A stretch of DNA of 21,831 bases. It comes from Parvularia atlantis. Taxonomy: Eukaryota > Opisthokonta > Rotosphaerida. A program made the translations under genes and the position numbers. How positions within the stretch are numbered: the first letter of the stretch is position 1; each line of letters opens with the position of its first letter. Below the pieces are notes generated by a model. It worked only from the letters and a program-made list of their open reading frames with translations, was not told the origin of the DNA and ran no database searches. Positions 1-9,963 of the stretch are shown here, one piece after another. The DNA lies in NCBI GenBank assembly GCA_943704415.1, contig CALSCO010002098.1, positions 1 through 21,831 of the forward strand, in the 5' to 3' direction.

Positions 1-113
1 GGCCCGCGCATGATCGCCGCCAGCCCGCACGCCGCCCCGCCCCCGTCAGCCCCAAGCGGCGATGCGCGTGCGGGCGTGAGCAAGCGCACCCGGCTGAAGA
101 TGCGCGTCAGCAT
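1..113 (-). CDS. Possible 5' end of a divergent gene, cut by the window edge
   Basis: On the minus strand an ATG at 113-111 opens a frame that stays open to the window edge (about 37 codons). It begins MLTRIFSRVRLLTPARASPL, which is rich in Arg and Leu and has no acidic residue in its first 20 positions, as in a mitochondrial presequence. The ATG lies 18 bases from the start of the divergent acetyltransferase gene, matching the tight divergent pairs elsewhere in this window. No domain is visible, so the function is unknown. It could be a chance open stretch in GC-rich DNA. Confidence 0.33.
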   Translation of the reverse strand, partial: MLTRIFSRVRLLTPARASPLGADGGGAACGLAAIMRG

Positions 114-131
114 TCACTCAGTGCGATCAAA

Positions 132-1360
132 ATGCGCTCAGTCCTTGAGGCGCGCATCGCGCTCACGCCCGGCGCCGAGCCGAGCCTCGTGCTCGTGCGC
201 CCGCTCGACCACGCGCAGCTGTCGCGCTGGTACGACCACGCCGCCGAGGTGTTTGCGGCCAAGGGCACGCCGCGCGAGCACTTTGTGCAGCACTTTGAGC
301 GCGACCCCGACGCGAGCACGGCCGACATCGTCGTCGCCGTCGTGCCGGCCAACGGGCACATCGCGAGCTCGCTGCGCGTCTTCCGGCGGCACATCTGGCT
401 GCACAGGCGCCGCCTGGCGGTGGCCGGCATCGGCGAGGTCAGCACCAAAAAGCAGTACGAGGGCCTGGGTCTGGCCAAGCTCGTGCTGCAGGTGCCCGGC
501 CCCCGATCGGTGTGTGCCGCTGCTCGCGACTGATCCGAGCGTGCATGCCAGGTCGCGCTCGAGCGCCTGCGCGCACAGGACGTCGATGTGTCGCTGCTGC
601 ACACGAGCAGCGCCGCGCCGCTGTACGAGCGCATGGGCTGGCACGCGTTCGCCGTGTGGCGCGCCGTCGTGCCGATTAGTCCGCGCGACGCGGCCGACTG
701 GGCGCGCCGGACCGCCGACGGCATCGCGTGCGCCCCGGCCAGCCTCGACGAGCACGACCTCGCGCAGATGGCCCACCTGCACGCGCACTTCGCCCCGGCG
801 CACACAGGCCTGCTCGACCGCGACAACCCCGAGTACTGGTCGCGCTGGGTCGCGGGTGAGTCGCGCCCGGACGCGCACGTGCGCCGGCCGCAGTGCTTCA
901 TGGCGCGCCTGGCTGCGCGGCCCGATGATCTCCTGGCCTACCTCATCGTCGAAGCGCCGCGCGCGCCGGCCGACGCGCTGCGCATGCACGTCAAGGAGTG
1001 CGTGTGGGACACGGACGCACATGAGGCCGTGTCGCGCCTCGTGGTGGCGGCGCTGGAGCACTTTGCTGTCGCCGACGCCGTCGCGCTCGTGTGCCCGCAC
1101 TTTGTCGCGTCGTGCCTGGCCCCCGCGCTGATCGCCGGCTCGGTCGCGCACGAGGCGGACCGCGGCTTCATGGTGCGTTCTCGGCGCACGGTGCCCCGTC
1201 ACGAGCGCTCACGCGGGCCCGCGCTCAGGTGCAGCTGCTGCGGCCGGTGCAGCTCGACGAGCACACGTCGATCACGACGACGGAGGACCTCGTGCGCGCG
1301 CTCGACCGGCCGGCCGCCAGCCCCGACGCCGCGTCCTTCTTCGCGACAGATTCGTTCTGA
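132..1360 (+). CDS. GNAT-family N-acetyltransferase, 3 exons, ~370 aa
   Basis: Exons 132-491, 552-1172 and 1229-1360 are joined by introns of 60 and 56 nt, giving 370 residues. The GNAT acetyl-CoA loop is visible at residues 108-113 (QYEGLG, the Q/R-x-x-G-x-G/A motif), preceded by the beta-4 strand IGEVST. The second half of the fold ends in LYERMGW at 144-150, the usual GNAT beta-5/alpha-4 region. The GNAT fold therefore fills roughly residues 15-155. A C-terminal part of more than 200 residues follows, as in Eis-like or LYC1-like acetyltransferases, but I cannot assign a substrate. The first ATG after an A-rich stretch was taken as the start. The stop is 21 bases from the convergent ITFG2 stop. 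The fold is clear; specificity is not. Confidence 0.75.
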
Positions 1361-1381
1361 AAACCAACTTAGTAATCTTGT

Positions 1382-3066
1382 CTATTGCACAGCAGCTGCG
1401 TCCCATGGCAGTCTCCCGCCGTACAGCGCCGCCTCGATCAGCTGCGGGAGCGGCACAAAGGGCGCCGCAGACCCGCGCAGCCGCACGCCGTCGGGCGTCG
1501 TCTCGAGCCGGTCGGCAAACTGCGCGCGCTGCTGTCAGAGCGCGCGCATGGCCGGCCGCGTGCGCGCGTGCCTCGGGCAGGACGTCTTCGGCCACGACGT
1601 CTGTGAAGCGGCGCATGGCCATGTTTGTGACGCGCACGTCGTGGTAGACCGTGATCTGGTCTGCGTAGTTGATGTAGAACAGGCACTGCGACGCGTGCTC
1701 GGGCGTGTGCGCATACGTCCCTGGTCGTGGATGTGCGATGAGTGACCGCCGCGCGCAGGCGTGCTGCACGGACCGGCCGTGAAGGCGCACACGTCGTCGC
1801 CAAACTGGAAGCGCACGACGTCGCAGTGCGCGTCGATAAAGTACGTCAGGCCGTCCCACGAGCACGCGACCGCCTCGGCCTGCCCGTCACCGTTGACGTC
1901 GATGCGCGTGAGGCTGAACAGCTGCTGGTTGACCAGCAGCTCCCAGCGCTTGGCGAGGCCCGCGTCGAGCATCTTGATCGCGCCTGGGGGAGGGGGGGGG
2001 GGGGGGGGGGGGGGGCGGTCAGTCGAGGGCAGTGTGCACGCGAGCCGCACCGTCCACCGACACCACGACGATCTCCGCGCCCACGCCCAGGTGCACAAGC
2101 TCCGTTGCGGCGCCGCCGCGAAAGTAGCCCATGTTGGGGTCGGACGGGGCGCTGTCGGTCTGGAGCGTGCCCTGGCCGTCGAGCGTGACAAAGGCGCCGC
2201 CGGGCTGGGCGATGAGCGCAAACGGCGCGCTGCCCTCGCCCGGCCGCTGCGTCACAACGATGCTCCCGCTCTGGCCAGGCAGCTGGCGCGTGTGCACGGT
2301 CGCGAGCTCGACGCGCGACGTCAGGCTCTTTCGCCGGGCGAGCTTCTGCGGCCCGTCGCCGTCCTGCGACGCCTCTGCGCCGCGCCTGTGAGGCTGCACG
2401 GTCGCCATCACAGCGCGCGACGCGCACCGGCCCCGGCCTCGTCCTCAAACTTGCTCTGCAGGCGGTACACCTCAAGGTTGCGGTCGGTGTGGGCGACGAT
2501 GAGCTCGTTGTGGCCGTCGCCGTCCATGTCGCCAATGGCGCAGCGCGCGACGTTGACCGGCAGCGGCAGGGTCAGGGTCGGCCCGGGCAGGACCACGGTC
2601 TCGCGCGCTGCGTCGGCCCACGCTGCGTCCTTCTCTGCGACCATGTCGAAGATGTGGCACCAACCCTCGGCCGTGAGGCACACGAGCATGTTCTGCGCGG
2701 CGCAGGCGGCGCTCAGACGGTGCGCGGCGGCCGACGTGCACGCGCGCGAGATCGGCACCTTGCGCACGTTGAGCACGTCGCCCACAGCGATGCACGAGAT
2801 CGTGCCCAGGTTGTGGCAGACCTTCCACGGCTTGCTCGACGCCAGGCCCTTGAACACGGCCAGCACGCCCTTGACGTTGCCCACGACAAACTCGTGGTGC
2901 TGCGTGGGTGCGCGCGTCTCAGATTGGCCCCGCCCGGCATCGGGCGTGGCGGGCGCACGCCGTCGTTGTCGACGTCGCCCACGGCCACGGCCGCCGCCGC
3001 GACGTTGCCCGCGAACGACCACTGCACCGAGTCGGTGAACTCGACCGTCCGCAACCTCGTTCGCAT
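1382..3066 (-). CDS. ITFG2: ITFG2, KICSTOR complex subunit (FG-GAP/beta-propeller protein), 7 exons, 444 aa
   Basis: Minus-strand exons are 3066-2959, 2899-2759, 2692-2428, 2374-2051, 1983-1774, 1720-1572 and 1519-1382. They give 444 residues against about 447 in human ITFG2. The likeness is collinear: GDVDNDG at 30-36, LTAEGWCHIF near 89-98, calcium-loop-like DMDGDGHNE at 138 and DVNGDGQAE at 308, then SWDGLTYFID and a C-terminal LIEAALYGGRLPWD matching the human tail. In animals ITFG2 is part of KICSTOR, which tethers GATOR1 to lysosomes to restrain mTORC1 under amino-acid shortage. That role is inferred here from homology. Intron 2 (2758-2693, 66 nt) keeps frame and lacks a stop. Intron 4 carries a 24-C tract. 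Intron 6 is best read as GC-AG at 1571; a GT site at 1583 is the alternative. Confidence 0.9.
1992..2015. repeat. 24-base G homopolymer (poly-C polypyrimidine tract of ITFG2 intron 4)
   Basis: The plus strand shows 24 consecutive G, preceded by A and five more G. Read on the minus strand this is a C-rich polypyrimidine tract directly before the CAG acceptor at 1986-1984 of ITFG2 intron 4 (2050-1984). The exact length is prone to sequencing error and slippage. Confidence 0.95.
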
Positions 3067-3091
3067 TAGGCCTACGTACGTATCGATCAAT
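3067..3091. promoter_or_regulatory. Short divergent spacer between ITFG2 and the PEX26-like gene
   Basis: Only about 25 bases separate the ITFG2 ATG from the proposed start of the plus-strand gene. The stretch is less GC-rich than its surroundings and contains ACGTACGT and ATCGAT palindromes. Any core promoter must lie here or overlap the 5' coding sequence of one gene. No TATA box is evident. Confidence 0.3.
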
Positions 3092-4081
3092 CTGGCTGCC
3101 GCACTCGTCCGTCACCAGGCCGCGCTCGGCCGCCCGGACGCCGTGCTCGCGCTGGCCCAGGCGGCGCTGCGGCCGGCGGCCGACGCCGAGGCCGATGCCG
3201 AGGCCGATGCCGACGCCGCGGCCGATGCCGAGGCCCTCGCCGTGGCGCTGCTGCACGCGATGCATCTGCCGGCTGCGACGGACGCGCAGCTCAACGTCGC
3301 GCTGCGGCTCGTGCGCGGCGTCTTTGGCGACGCGGCCGCGCAGCCCGGGCCCGTGTTCACGGCGGCGTGCGTGGGGTCGCAGAGGCGACGGTGTCGAGGG
3401 CGTGCTGATGCACACGATCGCGCACGCGCAGCGTCGTCGCGCTCGTGCGGCACAGGTGGCATAGAGAGGCACAGGACTGGCTCGAGCAGTGGCTGGCGGT
3501 GCACGGCGACGACGTGCCCGCGACGCTGTACGAACAGGCCGTCGAGCTCTACGTCGTGCACGTGCTGCCGGCGCGCGGCGACATCGCGGCCGCGCGCGAG
3601 TTCCTACGCTTCAACGACGCGCTGCCGACGGCGCGCAAGGACGTACGCCTGACCCTCCCCACGCACACTCACGTGCCGTGGCTGATGCGTGCCGAGGGCG
3701 CAGCTCTTTGCGCGCGTGCTCGACAGGCTCGACGAGCTACGCAGCACACCGCCGCCGGTCGAGCAAGCCGCGCCCGTCGCCGCGCCCGTCGCCGCCCGGG
3801 CAGAGACACCACCGGCTGCTCAGCCTGCACCCCCGGCCGTTCTACCGGCCCGCGCCGTGCCGCCCGCGCCGCCCGCGCCGCCCGCGCGCACCCGGCCCGT
3901 CCGCGCGACGCCGGCGCGCACGTCGCCGCTGCTGACGGACCTGTGGCCGGGCGCGGCGGCGCTGCTGCTCCTCCTCCTGGGGCTGTGGTACCGGCGGGCG
4001 ATCGCGCGGTCGCGGCTGTGGCGGTACGTCGTCGCGCCCGTGCTCAACGAGACGGTCTCGATGGCAGCGAGCGCGCGGTGA
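3092..4081 (+). CDS. PEX26-like tail-anchored peroxisomal membrane protein, 3 exons, ~279 aa, start uncertain
   Basis: Exons about 3092-3366, 3456-3642 and 3704-4081 join in frame (introns 89 and 61 nt). The N-terminal part is helical and TPR-like (LVRHQAALGRPDAVLALAQ). The middle segment, with WLEQWLAVHG and LYEQAVELYVVHVLPARGD, resembles the helical region of PEX26. A Pro/Ala-rich linker follows, then one hydrophobic segment (DLWPGAAALLLLLLGLWY) about 45 residues from the C-terminus with basic residues after it, which is the PEX26 tail-anchor layout. PEX26-type proteins recruit the PEX1-PEX6 ATPase for PEX5 recycling. No in-frame ATG precedes 3260. A CTG at 3092 with A at -3 and G at +4 is the best candidate start; an unseen upstream exon is the alternative. 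The family call is moderate. Confidence 0.55.
3179..3235 (+). repeat. In-frame GCC-GAG/GCC-GAT hexamer repeat (Ala-Asp/Glu tract)
   Basis: Nineteen codons alternate Ala with Asp or Glu through tandem six-base units, GCCGAG and GCCGAT. The tract lies in exon 1 of the PEX26-like gene and probably forms a flexible acidic linker between helices. It is likely to vary in length. Confidence 0.85.
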
Positions 4082-4119
4082 CGACTGTGTACACGTGATT
4101 TGGCGTTTGACTGGCAGCG

Positions 4120-5342
4120 ATGGTGCGTGCGGCTGCTCTCTGTGGCGCCCGGCTGCGCTGACCCGCCGTCCGCGCGCCGTCAGTTCACGACGCAGCATAA
4201 GGGCGCGGCCGCGCACGACGACAGCGTGCTCGCGGTGGCGTGGGCGGGCGAGACGAACCGCGTCGTGACGGCGTCGATCGACGCGACCGTGCGCGTCTGG
4301 TGCGCTTCGGCCCGCCTCGGTGCCACCGCGCGTTGAGCAGCGCACGAGCGCGCAGGAACGGCGACACGTTCGCGCCAGAGCACCAGTTCAAGGGCGCGCA
4401 CCTGCTCGGCGTGCACTCGGTCGACGTGACGCGCGACGGCGCCCGCGCCGCCACGGCTTCGCTCGACAGCCAGATCTGCCTGTGGGACCTGGCGGCCAAG
4501 ACGCTCGTGCGCACGATCGACCCGGGGCCGGCCGAGGCCTGGAAGGCGCGCTTCTCGCCCGACGGTGCACTGCTCGCGTCCGGGTCGCACACAGGCGCGA
4601 TCAACCTCTGGTCGGCCGAGGACGGCGCGCTCAAGACGTCGCTGCCGACCAAGGGCCGCTTCGCCTGCGCCGTGGCCTACGTGCGCGCGCACCCCTGCCG
4701 TGCACACGTCGCGCTGCGCCCACCGCACGCGTCGCGCAGAGCCCAAACGGCAAACACGTCGCGTGCGGCACCGAGAGCGGCGCCGTGTTTGTCTTTGACG
4801 TGGAGGCTGAGAAGCAGATCAACAAGTACGAGGGTGCGTGCGCGATCCGCGCGCTGGCGCACAGCCGACACGCCGCGCGCACAGTGCACCGCATGCCCGT
4901 GCGCGGGCTCGCCTTCGCGCCAGACTCGACCACGCTGCTGGCCGGCTCAGATGACGCGCGCGTCTCGCTGCTCGAAGTGTGCGTTGCACTCGCTGCTTGT
5001 GTGCTCGACGCCGACGCGGGCTGCGCAGACGCCACGCCAACCTGATCGCGTCGTTTGCCGGGCACGGCTCGTGGGTCACGAGCGTCGCGTTTGCGGCCGA
5101 CAAGGGGCGCTTCGCGACCGGGTGCGCCGCACAGACTGCATGACGCGCCGCGGACGGCTCAACCGGCGCACGCCAGGTCGAGCGACCACCGGGTCAAGGT
5201 GTGGGACGCGGCCGCGCGGCAGTGCCTGCACACGTTCGACGACCACGCCGACCAGGTCTGGGGCGTCGCATTCAACAAGGCCGGCGACCGGCTCGTGTCG
5301 GTGTCGGAGGACCGGAGCTTCCACGTGTTTGTGTGCTCATGA
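4120..5342 (+). CDS. WDR61: WDR61/SKI8 WD40-repeat protein (Ski and PAF1 complex subunit), 7 exons, 296 aa
   Basis: Exons are 4120-4122, 4184-4299, 4356-4680, 4740-4833, 4885-4978, 5029-5121 and 5177-5342; introns are 50-61 nt. The 296 residues (human 305) align end to end with WDR61: AHDDSVLAVAW, SLDSQICLWDL, TIDPGPAEAWKARFSPDG, SPNGKHVACG, AGHGSWVTSVAF and HADQVWGVAFN, seven WD blades in all. WDR61/Ski8 is a scaffold of the cytoplasmic Ski complex, which feeds RNA to the exosome, and of the nuclear PAF1 elongation complex; Ski8 also has a meiotic role in some fungi. The first coding exon is only the ATG, cut directly by a GTGCGT donor, and exon 2 has no Met of its own near its start. The gene starts 38 bases after the PEX26-like stop. 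Confidence 0.95.
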
Positions 5343-5380
5343 TCCATATGCATTGTTTTTGCGACAGCGGCAGCGCGCCA

Positions 5381-8344
5381 TCAGTTCATGAAGCCGCGGC
5401 AGGTGCGCGCTCCGCAGCGGCACGGGATCTTTGCGTCCTCGTACGGCATCTGCCCGCAGCCCGCTCGGTGAGACGGCGCAAGCGATCGCGCGAGCACCAC
5501 GCACGCACCTGGTAGTCGTACGTCAGCTCCGTGCCGGCCGGAATGCGGTCCTTGGCGAAGATGACGATTTTGGGCTCGCCGTCGACGTGGATGATGCGGC
5601 AGGTGCAGTTGGGCGCGCACGAGTGGTTGATGAACCGCGCCGTGTTGCCCGCAAACGTCGCGTCGACGATGCGGTACCAGTCGACGCGGAACATGTAGCA
5701 CCCAATCCCTGCGCCGGCGGTGAGCGCAGCGGCCTCGGCGGCGCGGACGCACACACCGCGACGCTCATAGACGCGCTCGCGCTTGTCCGCGACGGCGTTG
5801 CCGACGAGCTCGCCAATGTACTCGATGCACATCTCGTTGGCCTGCCCGCCGTCAGCGTTGCCGTCAGCTGTCTGCGCGTCCGCACCTCGATGTCCTCGGT
5901 CGCAAACAGGCCCAGCCCCTGGATCGACGACTTGAGCACGGCCGTGCGCCGCTTGGCCGCCGCGCGCAGCTGCCGGAAGCGCATCGACAGCGGCAGGATC
6001 ACCGGGCCCTTGTCCTTGGCCGCGCCGGTCGACGGTCTGCGCGGTGTGCCGCGTCAGCTCGAGCGATACGCTCGCGGTCCGAAGCGTGTCGTACGCCGGC
6101 TCCGCGGGCAGCACCGCGCTCGACGACGTCAGGACGGCCGCAGAGCGCACGCGCACGCGCCGGTCGTTCGGCTCGCAGCGCGCACACCCGCTCGGGTTCT
6201 CGGGGACGGTGACGAGCACAACGGCCGGCGCCCCGCGCCACGTTCGGTACGCCGCTTGCACCGCGGGCAGGGTCAGGCCGAAGAAGTGCTCGCCGCGGTA
6301 GGGCCGCATGCGCCCACGCAGCGCGTCGGCCCCGGTCGCTTGCAGAACGAGCGCGAGGGCGTCGTAGGGCGTGCCGCTCGTGCGCCGGTGCTGCGTGCCG
6401 CTCGCATCGGTCCACGCGATCGAAAAGGTCGCGATAGCCGGTTCCGCGCCCGCGTCGACCGTGCACGTGAACAACGTTCGCTCGCCGCCGCACCAAAACA
6501 TGCGCCACGCCGTAAAGCCCATCGCGAGTTTGATCGGCCTGCTCGCGAACGAGTCAGCCGGTGCGCAGCGACAGCGACCCCCGAGCCGCGCACCCGCGAT
6601 CAAACGGTACCGAGCCGCTCTCGCCCAGCGAGACGATCGTGAGCGCGCCCGCGCGCAGCCAGTCGCGCGGCGGGTCGTGGTCGGTCGACAGGACGCAATG
6701 CAGCACGCGCCGCAGCGGCATCGTCGTGCGCATCAGTTGGTGCTTCTGCCACGGCTCGGCGAGTGTGGCCGTAGGGTGTCGCGCGCACCGCACCGTGCGG
6801 TCGCTCGCGAGCTGCGTAGGCGCAGACACAGCGCTGCGTGGTCGCGTCAGGCGGGTGCGCTGAGCACGCACTCGCGCACCACGGCAAATGGAACACGCGC
6901 GGGCAGGCGCTGCCGGCACAGGCAAGCGTCGCGCCAAAGCGCTTGCACTCGTAGCAGCGCGTGCGCCGTGCCGCCGTGAGCGTTTGCTTGACGCCGTGCA
7001 GCCACCCGTCGTTGCCGCACGTGACGCGCGGCGACCAGAGCGCGCAGGCCGCGTGCACAAACGCTGTCTTGGACGCGACGAGCAGCCGCCCCAGCTCCGC
7101 GCCGACGGCCAGGCCGCAGAGCGCGCAGGTCATCGCCGCGTCGCCGAGCGCCCCGCCCTCGTCCTCGCTGCCCGATGCCACCGCGCCGCGCCGCCCGCCC
7201 TCGTCCATCTCGTGCGGGCCGTCGTCGACATTGTCGGCCGTCGCTGCTGGCGCTGCGGTGCTGGGCGCGATCAGCGTGGGCTTGCAGTGCTCGTCGAGCT
7301 CGTCGAGCGAGGCGCAGACACGCATCGGCAGGTTGAGCGGCACGGGCGGCGGCGACACGGTCTTGCTGGCGGCGTGTACGACGATGCGGCACTGGGCGCA
7401 GACGTACACGCCCGTGGCCAGCACGAGCTCAAGCAGGCTGCGGTCGAGCCCGGCGCAGTGGGCGTGCGTGCGCGCGTGGCACTGCGTGCACTCGACGACG
7501 GCGATCTGGCGCGGGGCGGACACACGGGTCGGCGTGCGCGGCCAGGGCGAGCGCATGCAAACGCACGCCGAGCATGCGCAGGCCGCGCGTGCAGACTCCG
7601 CACGTGGCGTCGTCCGCGGGCGCGGCCGTGCAGCGCCGGCACAGCTTGCTGCCGGGCGCAAAGCGCTCGTGCCCGCCGCCGACGTGGCCGCACCGGACGC
7701 AAGCGACGCAGTCGTAGCACATCCACGAGTCTGCCGGCGGTCTGAGCACGCCGCACGCCGCGCACAGCACAGCACAGCACAGCGCACCCGTCGGGACGGC
7801 GGCGAGGGGCGGGCGGAGGCAGAACGTATGGAAGCCGCGCTCGCACGAGTCGCACACGAGCAGCTGGTCCTCGGGCGCCGACTCGTGGCAGACGGTGCAG
7901 AGCAGGCAGGCCATGCAGCGCCAGCTTGTGGCAGTGTGGCGCGTCAGGTGACCGCAGGATCAGCGAGCGCGGGGGCCACGGCGCGCACCCGTGCCGCAGC
8001 AGCTTGTGCCGCTTGGTCGCGTACGACGAGCCGTCGGGCGGGAAGGCGCAGAACGCGTGGTAGACCTCGGCGCACGTCGCACAGGCCACGAGCTCGTCCG
8101 GCCCCTCGCGCGCGCCCGGGCTGAAGCAGTGCGCGCACAGGTCCACGGTCGCCGGCACGGCCCGCGGCGCCAGGAACAGCGCGCTGCGCAAGGGCGGCGA
8201 CGGCGCAGGCGGCTGCGCGGGCTGCGCGAGCTGCGCGGGCGCGCTGGCCTTGCGCTTCTTGCTGCCGCTGCTGCCGCTGCTGCTGTTGCGCGGCCGTGGC
8301 GTGCCGTCGGCGGCGGGCGCAGGCCGCTTCCCTGGGGCCGGCAT
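5381..8344 (-). CDS. MLL/trithorax-type histone H3K4 methyltransferase (PHD fingers, ePHD, FYR, SET), 10 exons, 823 aa
   Basis: Minus-strand exons are 8344-7989, 7924-7788, 7730-7567, 7505-6880, 6833-6594, 6538-6095, 6036-5886, 5841-5757, 5708-5509 and 5449-5381. Domains in order: basic Ser/Ala-rich N-terminus with KKRK; PHD1 from C70 to about WRCMAC at 120-125; PHD2 (CTVC, CDSC, FHTFC, WMCYDC) about 128-172; PHD3 about 208-258; extended PHD about 346-452 (CALC, FVHAACALWSP, CYEC, FHLPCA, RCARH); FYRN/FYRC about 485-600; SET about 680-800 (GLGLFATEDIE, IEYIGELVG, RFINHSCAPNC, YDYQ); and a post-SET ending CRCGARTCRGFMN. MLL/Set1 enzymes methylate H3K4 in WRAD complexes. The PHD-ePHD-FYR set indicates MLL/trithorax rather than Set1, whose RRM is absent. 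At 823 residues it is far smaller than animal MLLs. Confidence 0.93.
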
Positions 8345-8437
8345 GACGTGGTGCGCGCGGCGAAGAAAGGAGAATGGTCTCGCGCGCGGCGCGTTCAAAA
8401 ATCCGAGCCAAGTTTGTGCGCGCCAAAACCCCCCATC

Positions 8438-9963
8438 TCACTGGACGGTGCGCACGACGTCGTCGATCGCCTGGGCGACGTAGCGCACGTTGCGTGTGGT
8501 CAGGCCCGCGATCGAGATGCGCCCGTTCCTCGTCAGGAAAACGTGGTGCTTGTCCATCAGCGCCTGGCACTGCTTGTCTGCGCGAACGTGAGACTGCACG
8601 ACACCACGCCGCGCAGGGGCGCACGCACCCGTCAGGCCCGTGTAGGTAAACATGCCGATCTGCGTCAGGATGTGGCCCCACTTGCCCGGCGTCTTGAGCT
8701 CGACCAGGCCGTCGTGCAGAGCCTGGCGCATGGCATGGATGCGGCCGGCCATCGTCTTGATGTCCTCGAGCCTGTGAGCGCGCGCGTCTCGGCCCACCGC
8801 GCGTGTCTGTGCGCCAGCGCGCGTGTGCGCACCACGTCTGGAACAGCTCCGCGTCGCCGATCACGAGCGCGGCTATCCTCGCGCCGTACGCAGGTGGGTT
8901 GGAGATGGAACCGCGGACGAGGCGCTTGAGCTGGCTGCGCACATTCTCGGCCAGGGCCGCGTCGCGCAGGACGACGTGCAGGCACCCGATGCGCTCGCCG
9001 TACATGCCCATGTTCTTGGCAAACGACTGTGCCGTGAGGAACTCGAGGCCGTGGCGCTCAAATAGGCGCACGGAGAACGCGTCGCCCTCGAGGTCGCCCG
9101 TGGCAAAGCCCTGGTACGCCGTGTCAAAGAAGGTGATGTGGCCGCGCTCCTGTGCGCGCGCGGCGCGCGGCGCGTCAGACCCGCCCGTGCGCGGCGGCTG
9201 CACAAACCTTCACCGCGGCCAGGATCTGCTCCCACTGCTCGCGCGTCGGGTCGATGCCCGTCGGGTTGTGCGCGCACACGTGCAGGAGCACGACCGAGCC
9301 GGCCGGCGCCGCGCGCAGGTCCGCGGTCATGCCGGTAAAGTCAAGGCCGATCGTGGACGGGTCAAAGTACCGGTACGTGGCCACGGCCAGGTGCGCGTCC
9401 GAGAAGATGTTGCGGTGGTTGGCCCAGGTCGGGTCGGGGATGAGCACGGTCTTGCCGGGGAAGAACTTGGCGAGGAAGTCGGCGCCGAGGCGCAGCGAGC
9501 CGCTGCCCGAGAGGTTCTGCGCCGACACCACGCGCTTCTCGCGCAGCGCGGCGCTGTCGGCGCCGAAGAGCAGCCGCGCGGCGCCGTCGGTGAAGTCCTT
9601 AAGGCCGTCGATCGGGAGGTACTCGTGCTCGGTCGTCGTCCGCGCCAGGCGCTCCTCGGCCTGCCGCCCACCCGCACCGCGTGAGCCAGCGCGCAGGGCA
9701 ACGCGCGGGCGCCGCGCCGCCGCGACCTTGCGCACGGCCGGCAGGATCCACGGCTTGCCCTCGTCCGTGCGGTACGCGCCCACGACGAGGTTGACCTTGT
9801 GCGGCGACGTGTCCTGCAGGAACGCGTTCTGCGGGCCGAAGATCGGGTCCGGCGGCGCAGGCTCGACGTGGCCGAAGAGCGACGACGACGCGGAGGCTGC
9901 CGCGAGCGCGCGCGCGCGCGCGCCGACGTCAGCAGCGAGGTGCGGGGTGCGGCGCGTACTCAT
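8438..9963 (-). CDS. Aspartate aminotransferase (PLP-dependent, class I), 5 exons, 429 aa
   Basis: Minus-strand exons are 9963-9727, 9660-9208, 9149-8833, 8771-8629 and 8577-8438. The enzyme exchanges the amino group between aspartate and 2-oxoglutarate using PLP. It shows VNLVVGAYRTDEGKPW, HEYLPIDGL, SGSGSLRLGADF, AHNPTGIDPT, FFDTAYQGFA, the PLP lysine at about K275 in QSFAKNMGMY, and the C-terminal RISIAGLTTRNV. All five exons match eukaryotic GOT1/GOT2 without gaps. The start at 9963 has a full GCCACC context before ATG. About 25 Arg/Ala-rich residues precede the usual cytosolic start, so a mitochondrial leader is possible and the compartment is open. An upstream in-frame ATG at 10119 is less well placed. 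The stop lies 93 bases from the start of the next gene on the same strand. Confidence 0.96.

Noticed and set aside
6961-8124. Long plus-strand open frames opposite the SET gene, and similar long frames opposite most genes (e.g. 9152-10981, 5431-6642)
   Set aside because: They are antisense shadows caused by very high GC content. They have low-complexity Arg/Ala-rich translations, no domain, and the opposite strand carries clear conserved proteins.
5381-8344. Set1 as identity of the SET-domain protein
   Set aside because: The post-SET resembles Set1, but PHD fingers, extended PHD and FYRN/FYRC precede it and no RRM is present, which fits the MLL/trithorax group.
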